From NCBI GenBank assembly GCA_029891345.1, contig CM056993.1:110417123-110481122 (forward strand): a stretch of DNA of 64,000 nt. Reading direction: 5' to 3'. This stretch comes from Dryococelus australis (lineage: Eukaryota; Arthropoda; Insecta; Phasmatodea; Phasmatidae). Shown here in pieces: positions 57,078 to 64,000 of the stretch. The number at the start of each line of letters is the position of its first letter. Positions within the stretch are counted from its first letter, which is position 1. Under the pieces are notes generated by a model. It did not search any database. It saw nothing but the letters and a program-made list of their open reading frames with translations, and was not told the DNA's origin. The position numbers were made by a program, and so were the translations under genes.

Positions 57078-57454
57078 AGACTAAAGATGGAGGTAGGCCG
57101 CTTATTCGTCTTCGCAGGTACCCAATATTGACCTACCCCAAAGGAACACATGTCAAAGTCGCATGGTCAACAGTGATTAAAGTGTTTGTTTGTATCCTAA
57201 TTTTCAAAGGACAAGCACTTTTATATGGATAAAATACGTTCACCAATTTGAATTTATTAAAACTGCATTACAAAATGGTTAGAAGTATTAATAAACATCT
57301 TAAAGCACTTGTTTACCAAACGGTGTTCTAATCTAAAATTCAAATTCAATATACGCAGTTTTTGTTAGTTGTATTGGCAGAAAGGCAAGTTCAATGCTGG
57401 GACACGGAGATTGGTTGTGCGCAGCCAGCGAGATCGGTCTACCTCATCTTTAGT
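57078..57454. mobile_element. MITE family E, complete
   Basis: Inverted ends GACTAAAGATGGAGGTAGGC and GGTCTACCTCATCTTTAGT, with TTA on both outer sides. Opposite orientation to 10425-10800. Confidence 0.75.
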
Positions 57455-57562
57455 TTATGAACGGAACGCCACGCTAGTCAATTTTTTTCCTGGTGAGCCC
57501 CCAAATCCAGCTACGCCAATGTGAGCCCCTTCGCAGTTCTGTGGGCCCTTCAGCATGCACGT

Positions 57563-57989
57563 TAAAGGCTATTCACTATAAAGTGAGCACTTTTGAAATC
57601 CACCTTAGGAAATGTCACTGCCCCAACCTGCAATATATTTTAACTGGAGCAATGAGTGACATGTGTCCAGTAAAGTTGATAACGATGGAAGGGAAAGTAG
57701 TTCCATATACTAACGTCGAACAAAATGTGTTAGGTGACCATTTGTGATAACTTAAATTATTTCTCTCGCTTTCTGTATTTTTTTAATGCATCGAAGTGTA
57801 TTAATGAGCAGATTTGTAAAATAAATACTTTTCTAATAATTTAAGAATTTCACTTGACCGACGCATAAATAAAGCGATGAAGCCCATGCCAATGTTAATT
57901 TTACATAAGGTGGAATAACACACAACGTGTTTAAAAGTATATCTTTAGTAGAGCTTTCAAAAGTGCTTATTTTACCGTGAACAGCCTAT
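57563..57989 (-). mobile_element. MITE family A
   Basis: Starts TAAAGGCTATTCACTATAAA and ends ACCGTGAACAGCCTATA. Interior AGTAAAGTTGATAACGATGG. The 84-codon plus frame at 57493-57747 overlaps this repeat and is rejected. Confidence 0.85.
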
Positions 57990-58188
57990 AGTATGTAAGT
58001 CGGTAGGAGCATGGGATGCGCTTAGGGCAAGCCCTATGCGCCGTAGGTCTTAAAGCATTAAACTAAAATTGGCCGCAATCATAGCTACGGACACACCCCG
58101 AAAGAAGTTGGGTCTGTATGGTAGGACACAGCAAACCAACGCAAAGCGGAGAGGGCTCTGGAAAATCCACGAGGCAGTCGTGATTTTG

Positions 58189-58419
58189 GCGTCTCTTAAC
58201 AGCGAGGTCTTGAGAGCCGATGTGGGTGTTTGAGGTGGGTATGGAGCGGAGCCGGAACGAAATGGTGGGGGAAATGGGAGATCCCCGAGAAAACCCGCCG
58301 ACCAACGGCATCGTCCAGCAAGATTCCCACTTGCGGAAATCTGGTAACCTGGCCGGGATTTGAACCCGGTTCGCCTTGTTGGGAGGCGAGCAGGCTAACC
58401 GCTCCGCCACCATGGCCCC
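58189..58419 (-). mobile_element. tRNA-derived SINE, type 1, reverse
   Basis: The minus strand begins GGGGCCATGGTGGCGGAGCG with B box GGGTTCAAATCCCGG, then body GTGGGAATCTTGCTGGACGA and tail TCAAGACCTCGCTGTTAAGA. The 116- and 83-codon minus frames here are translations of the SINE. Confidence 0.85.
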
Positions 58420-58544
58420 GCGGCAGTCGCGGAGGATACAAATACATATTCCTTTAACTGGATTAAAGCCGGAGAAAGTAGGGTAGTCGTAAGCTAGTGA
58501 ATACAGAATGTATGTGAGTTGATGTAGGGTAATATGAAATGAGT

Positions 58545-58790
58545 ATAGTCACCTATTTTTCGCGAAAAGTTTTACGCAGTTGCTAGGCTTCAATATCCTG
58601 TGTGCACAATTGCAGTCTACATTTGACTATTAGCCACTGATTTTTATGTGAAGACAGTCTGTTACATAAGCGAGCAAATCAAAATTAAGTTTCTCCGATA
58701 CTGACCGTCCGTGTTTCACGAGCAAATAGACAAGACAAGTGACAATTCAAATGATCCAATAACGAAAGTGGTTCTGAATTAAAGTGCGCT
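58545..58790 (+). mobile_element. Diverged relative of the hAT-type MITE
   Basis: AGTCACCTATTTTTCGCGAA, AAGTTTTACGCAGTTGCTAG and GCTTCAATA align with the left half of 56085-56377. The right terminus is not identifiable. Confidence 0.5.
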
Positions 58791-59884
58791 GGAACATAGG
58801 CGTGCGCAGGATTAAGTTATTTAAGGGCTTATGTGTTTCCTCATGTTGTACCTTATCGAATAAAATAAGTCTTGCATTTATATAAAATAATTTAAATAAA
58901 TAAATAATTATGTCGAAAACGAAACAAAAATAAATAAAATATGTCACTTTACGTACTTTGCAGGGAGTATTGTCACCATTCGGTTCAGGCCAATAGCACT
59001 CTTGCCGGCAGTAAATTATCTCTGATGACTGATGCTTGAAACATGAGTTACAAACACTATCTAGTGTCCAATACTGGAAAAAACATATGTGTTAAAGGTG
59101 TAATTTAGTGGCCTCAGCAGATACGATTGATTGGTATGGGTGGAGGAATAATTTGTTACACACGACCAATATTTAATTTGGTGGGAGCAGGGTGGAGGAA
59201 AGAGCCGGAGGTGTTTTTTGGTTAGGGTTGTGGAGTGTAGAATGGGGTTAAATTATATGTTCCCCGAATTTTAGAATTATGTTTTCAATTTTTTTCGATG
59301 TTTTATTATTAGGGTACGATGTTATGGTTGTGGCGTGAGTGTGAGCTTAACGTTATATATTGTGCGATTTTTTTTGTTATTGGTAGGGTTATGGTGAGGG
59401 AGGAGGACGGGGATGGTTAGGGTGTTGGTGGTGTGAGTGTGAGCTTAATTTTACATGTGAGTAGTTGGGAAACAAGATGGGGTAGAAACAATATGGCGGC
59501 CGGAAACAAGTTGACAGGCTGAAACAAGATGGTGGACAGATACAAGATGGCGGGTGGAAACAAGATGGCGGGTGGAAACAAGATGGTGGATGGAAACCAT
59601 GTTGAAATAAGATGTGCTTAAACATTAATTTCCTATTACTATTTCCACCTTCAGAAACATTGACTGTTTATCCACTGTTCGGGCTTCACTACGCTGACGT
59701 CTTACTGACGGGAACGTGTTACTACTCAGCGAAAATATTAAATTTTACAGGGAGAAAGTTTGAGTAGATTTCAGGCACATCAGTGTGTCTTTTCCTGCGT
59801 TGTGTGTTACTCAGTAGAATGTGATATTATGTCAAGATTTATATTTTGGTTGTAACAGTTTTATGTGAAAAGGATATTCTTTGC
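58791..59884. other. Intergenic with minisatellites, no gene seen
   Basis: Contains two copies of GTGAGTGTGAGCTTAA (about 59335 and 59434) in a G-rich stretch and the 18-bp array at 59470-59600. Confidence 0.4.
59470..59600 (+). repeat. 18-bp minisatellite (AAGATGGCGGGTGGAAAC)
   Basis: About seven imperfect units. The minus-strand frame repeats FHPPSC because the unit length is a multiple of three. Confidence 0.9.
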
Positions 59885-60122
59885 TATAGGTTGTTCACGG
59901 TAAAGTGATCACTTCTGACTCCCTAGTTACATTTTCCTATCGGCTTTTTTTTATCCTTCCACCACTTTTAAAATAAATATTGCCATGAAAGTAATAAACA
60001 CAGCGTATATATTTACCCGGGCTCGCAAGTTAACGTCTAAAGCTACAAGTGAATATATGTATTGATTGTTTCTCCAAATGAGAGGTCTTTCAAAAGTGCT
60101 CACTTTACCGTTAATAGCCTGT
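59885..60122 (+). mobile_element. MITE family B
   Basis: Starts TATAGGTTGTTCACGGTAAA, with core AAATAAATATTGCCATGAAA and AATAAACACAGCGTATATAT. Ends CTCACTTTACCGTTAATAGC. Confidence 0.8.
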
Positions 60123-60525
60123 ACAAACGTGGAAGCTCTCATATGCGATACATAAAGTTTTCTTCATCAAAGCTGATACTGTTCGCTGACAAGCTTAAGG
60201 TGAATTATAAAGATTCCTCAATGCATCCGTGCTAGAAATACAACGTTTTTCCCAGTTTAGTCTCTCAGTAAGGTAGTCTCACCACACTTTTCGAGTTGCT
60301 TCTCTTCAGCAGCGATTTCCCCCGGTGACAATATCCTGTCGGCAAATTTTTCCAGTGTTTTCTTCATATATATTGACGAAACATGTATAAGCAAAGATTG
60401 TTGGGTAACGATGATTTAGGGTATTTTGCCAATATTGTATTGTATGGTATTGTATATTCAGTACTATGTATAAGAAATTATATTTCTCTCAGCACTTTAT
60501 CGAGCGAACATACGTATGTAGAACA

Positions 60526-60830
60526 GGAGTGGATCTAGATTTAGGTTTAGAGGAAGGGGGCACTTCCCCATTGTGCAGGTGCAGGTCTATTATACCTTGA
60601 GTCATGGCATGGAAGAAGGGCACAATTTCATCATAATTTTAGGAAACAATATTGAATTAATCAAATGAAACCAGTATGTTAAAGAGTTATGATATTGTTT
60701 CAGTTCAGTTTTAAAACATTCGCTGAACACTTTCCTGCTGAATTAAAGGTATTTTTAGGAGGGGGAGGTGTCATGTTCTCTATGGCCCACTATCTGGATT
60801 CGTCCTTGATGTAAGTAGGGGCGGGAAAAC
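60526..60830. mobile_element. Possible MITE with GGATCTAGA-type ends
   Basis: GGAGTGGATCTAGATTTAGG on the left and TATCTGGATTCGTCCTTGAT on the right form an imperfect inverted pair, with G-rich blocks just inside each. No second copy in this window supports it. Confidence 0.35.
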
Positions 60831-60877
60831 CTCATTAGTTCACTGTCCTGTAAGCTGGATGCCACAATCCTTACGTA

Positions 60878-61134
60878 AGGAAGGTAGCTGGGCTTAACTT
60901 CTCGTTGACAGCGAGGTCACTAAAGACGGAGCAAGTTGCTCAAGGAAGTTGGATTGGAGAAGGAATGAGAAGGAGTCGGCCATGGCCTTTGTTAAGGACT
61001 CATCATATCATTTGACTGGAGTTATTTCCGAAAACCATGGAAAGCCGAAATCAAGATGGCCGGACACGGAATCGAACCCGGCTCCTCCCAAATTGCGAGT
61101 CCAGTGAGTTACCATTGTGCCACGTCATTCGGTC
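60878..61134 (-). mobile_element. tRNA-derived SINE, type 2, reverse
   Basis: The minus strand has GTGGCACAATGGTAACTCAC (A box), GGGTTCGATTCCGTG (B box), body CAAATGATATGATGAGTCC and tail ending GTTAAGCCCAGCTACC. Diverged sister of 10852-11082. Confidence 0.75.
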
Positions 61135-64000
61135 ACAGTAGTTAGTATTCCACAGCCTCTGCCATTTTTTTTTTATTTGTTGGTGCCTCAGTTGAGTAAC
61201 CAGCTATTCTGTAGACCAGGTAGCATAGGATTTAGCTCTTGTCTTCCTGTAGATTTGTCATCAAATTAGATTTCTCCAAGGCTAGTCAAACTCTGATCCA
61301 AATGCAAAGGTGCCTTGGACGCAAACGAATTTGAAGACTAAACTGTCAAATTATCCCTCGAAATTTTCCTGTTCATATCAATTGCATGACATTTTTATTA
61401 CAGTAAAGAAAATGTTTAAACAAAGTATAAGGACAGAGTTAATACATCAAGTACCGTATTGCTGGAAGAGTAATACAGGCTGTTCTGCTTTTATTACTTA
61501 ATGCATGCCACTTTACCCACAGCTAATGCTATCCTGCTCCGTGATGTGTTTGCCCTTCAGGCATATTGGTTGCAGCTGCAGTCTCGTCAACACGTCAAAG
61601 ACCAATTGGTGCAATTGCCCGCCCTGGAGTGTTCATTATTCTACGCACGCCAATCAATTTCTCATGTGTTTCAACAGTGTCAACTTAGTGACTGCAAATG
61701 CAATTCGGTACAAAAGTGAGCTATCTGCCAGATTTATTTTTCCTCGTGTCGCATCCAGTATTTGAATTTACATTGTCGCTTAGCTCAATGTTTTTTTTTT
61801 TTTTCCGAAGTTCAAAATTATGTTTAACGGTTTTAGTTATTTTTATCCCAACGATCTCACCAAGATTTTGCTGCCAGACTGAGGCCTCGGCCAGTATTGT
61901 AAATTGTTCGCAGTTCACCTTTGACCTCAACAATTGAAAAACATAAGCTGATCGTAAATTTATATGCGAACGGCATTGTAACACACAGTTTTCACATAAA
62001 TGCTGCAGTTTGAGTTATAGTGGGTATTAAATGTTATTTACTGAGGACTTTCATAGAATTTCAATTCAAATTTGTATTTATTAAAATATTTTTTTAATGC
62101 TACTAATGTGATATTACTTTTGGAAATGCTTTGAACCTGAAATTAGTATTTCTACATCAAACTAAAAGAGTGAGAGCCGATAGAAGGTGGTATAATGGCC
62201 ACTTTAAGTTAACACTCTCTTTAGGCCAGCCCGATGCACGTGTCAGAATAGACAGTTTTAAGATATTTCTTGTACTGTATGTTATATAGTCTAAATAGCC
62301 CCAGATCAGCGAAACCAATGAAAAGTATTCCGCCTGTAAAATTGCTGACGGCTTCGGCGGATTAAATTGTCTTATTTGATGGGGATTTACTCTGAATTTC
62401 ATTGAATCCCACTTCTGTGAGGTAGTGGTTTCGAGTTCATTCGATTGATTCATATAAGTCTATCCAGACCCAATGTGCACAATCGTGTGCATGTTGTACA
62501 GGAAAGTTGTATTTGACCGTTACTGTGCACCGCGAGGCGGATAAATGCCCAATTATCTTCGTTGTGGGTAGTTGATTCAGTTAACATATTAAAGGTGGGG
62601 TTATTTTTTGTGTATGGACTTCTTCACAGACGCTGTTGTATTGATGCAAACTAACAGCAGGCCCATGGAAACTTTGTTACTGTAGTTTACGCAGGCAAAT
62701 GTTCAGAGTAAACTTTAACATCCAACATTTGTTGCATGTTAACATATTTCCTGAGTTCTTTCATTATTATTTCAATGTCATTGTGAAAAGTCAATTTTTT
62801 CTTGAACTGGTCAGTTTAAAAGTGAGTCAAGTACCTACTAAATTGTATAGTAGTAGTAAAAAGAGAATTTTTGTTCCCTACTCGTACAAATTGTCATATT
62901 TCCTTACAAAAAGCCTTGAAATTTACGCAATCCTCATCTGCTGTTTCTGGTTCAATTATGAATATTACAGCAGCAGTGCCTTAAAAAAAAGAATTCAGAC
63001 TTTCTCCAGACCTATTTATTTCATATTTATTACGCCCTTGTTTTGACTATTTGCTTAACATGTCTCCCTCGTGGGATCGACCCCGGCTGGCTGTGTGAAG
63101 TTTTTCCCCAAGTGATATTTAATTCGAATTCCATGCAAATACAAAGAAATAAAGATTATTATCATCATCATCATATTTTATTATTATCATTCTTGGTCAG
63201 CCCTCCAGACAAATTCTGTCCAAAGCAGGCATGTTTGACCTTCTCCCTTCCACGTGTCTCCCGCTACAATATTCTCAATGCAAAACCACATACTTGGATG
63301 TTCAGCTCAATAACGCCATCTTCCTGACACATCATCCTCATTATTTTAGCTCATCTCCAATGGTGTTACCACAGGACCGGTCTACTAGCCACCTCCCAAC
63401 AACCCACGCCAATTCGCCATGTCTATGGTTCCCTAATGCCTGTTGCTGGACCTCAGAACAATGATCCCTCCCTCGTTCTGCCATGCGCCACACCATGTTT
63501 CACCTTTCACGGACACAAGTGGCCATCCGAAGATAGCATGAAGGTACTTCCTTTTCCCTGAAAGCATCCTTGACCGTCCTAGTGGCCTACATTCAGGATT
63601 CTAACAATCGTCATTTACGGTTAGTCTCATCTTAGAGGTGGAAAAGGGGAGGCGTACAAACTCCACTCTCGTCGATATCTGGCTTGCATGTTTACATCGA
63701 ATAGCTTTCTGGTCAAATTTGCATCTGTCCTATGTCTTAATGACATTTTGTTTTAGTACTTTTGGAATGTCGATATGAACACATTTCCTATAATAATAAC
63801 AAAATAAGCAATACCAAAATTTCTCATCATTCGCCTATAGTAAAGTGTTCTGAATACCCATCTTCTGTTTTCATGCGTAGAAACATCAGTTGGGTTCCAT
63901 CACCCATTGTTACATCAACCATGGCCACTGCATTTCATCAAACTTAATCAAGTGGAGATCAAACTTCCTTATGTAGCTATGTGTTCCTCCTTTTCAGAGG
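61135..64000. other. No confirmed gene; possible LINE 3' tail
   Basis: GTGGGATCGACCCCGGCTGG near 63073, followed by AATAAAGATTATTATCATCA and an ATC microsatellite at 63150-63190, has the look of a non-LTR retroelement 3' end, without coding proof. Frames at 61310-61765 and 62699-63464 show no recognised domains. Confidence 0.3.

Overview
The window looks like repeat-dense DNA from a large animal genome, most likely an arthropod and probably an insect. It has tRNA-derived SINEs with A and B boxes, many MITEs, long TA microsatellites, no operon-like gene packing and no long open reading frames. I cannot name the species from sequence alone. Almost every short open frame here is a chance frame or lies inside a repeat.

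Left part (1-11 kb): two copies of a MITE with TAA duplications (1-497 and 1625-2257), MITE families A and C (one C copy has an A copy nested in it), a 766-bp near-palindrome flanked by TTAA (8150-8915), one copy of MITE family E and one SINE. A 43-codon frame with a signal-peptide-like start and a splice-donor-like end lies at 6768-6899.

Centre (about 11.19-23.78 kb): the main find, one roughly 12.6-kb composite element bounded by long inverted repeats of about 1.5-2 kb. Both arms share outer unique sequence followed by a ~118-bp tandem repeat in mirror orientation. Inside are decayed tandem exons coding CxxC zinc-finger peptides, two better preserved minus-strand exon-like frames (a C2HC zinc finger and an acidic linker), a truncated SINE, and a 1.6-kb tandem array whose 34/38-bp units resemble the SINE's tRNA A-box head. 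The array inverts near 21,255. I see no recognisable transposase, integrase or polymerase, so the mobilising enzyme is unknown.

Right part (23.8-64 kb): about a dozen family A MITEs (about 420 bp, TA target sites), four family B MITEs (about 240 bp) that share A's termini but not its interior, more family C copies, a hAT-type MITE with a perfect 8-bp duplication (56085-56377), two foldbacks with TTAA duplications, a 555-bp hairpin element, tRNA-SINEs, LTR-like fragments and minisatellites. One credible host exon appears: 43615-43886, minus strand, with acceptor, stop codon and a polyadenylation signal. A CpG-rich stretch at 36.37-37.01 kb could be a promoter or first exon.

The insertions give a relative chronology: A into C (902-1262), A and a hAT MITE into a TTAA foldback (55572-56559), an LTR-like fragment into B (41796-42912), and A into a 1.36-kb repeat (29925-31287).
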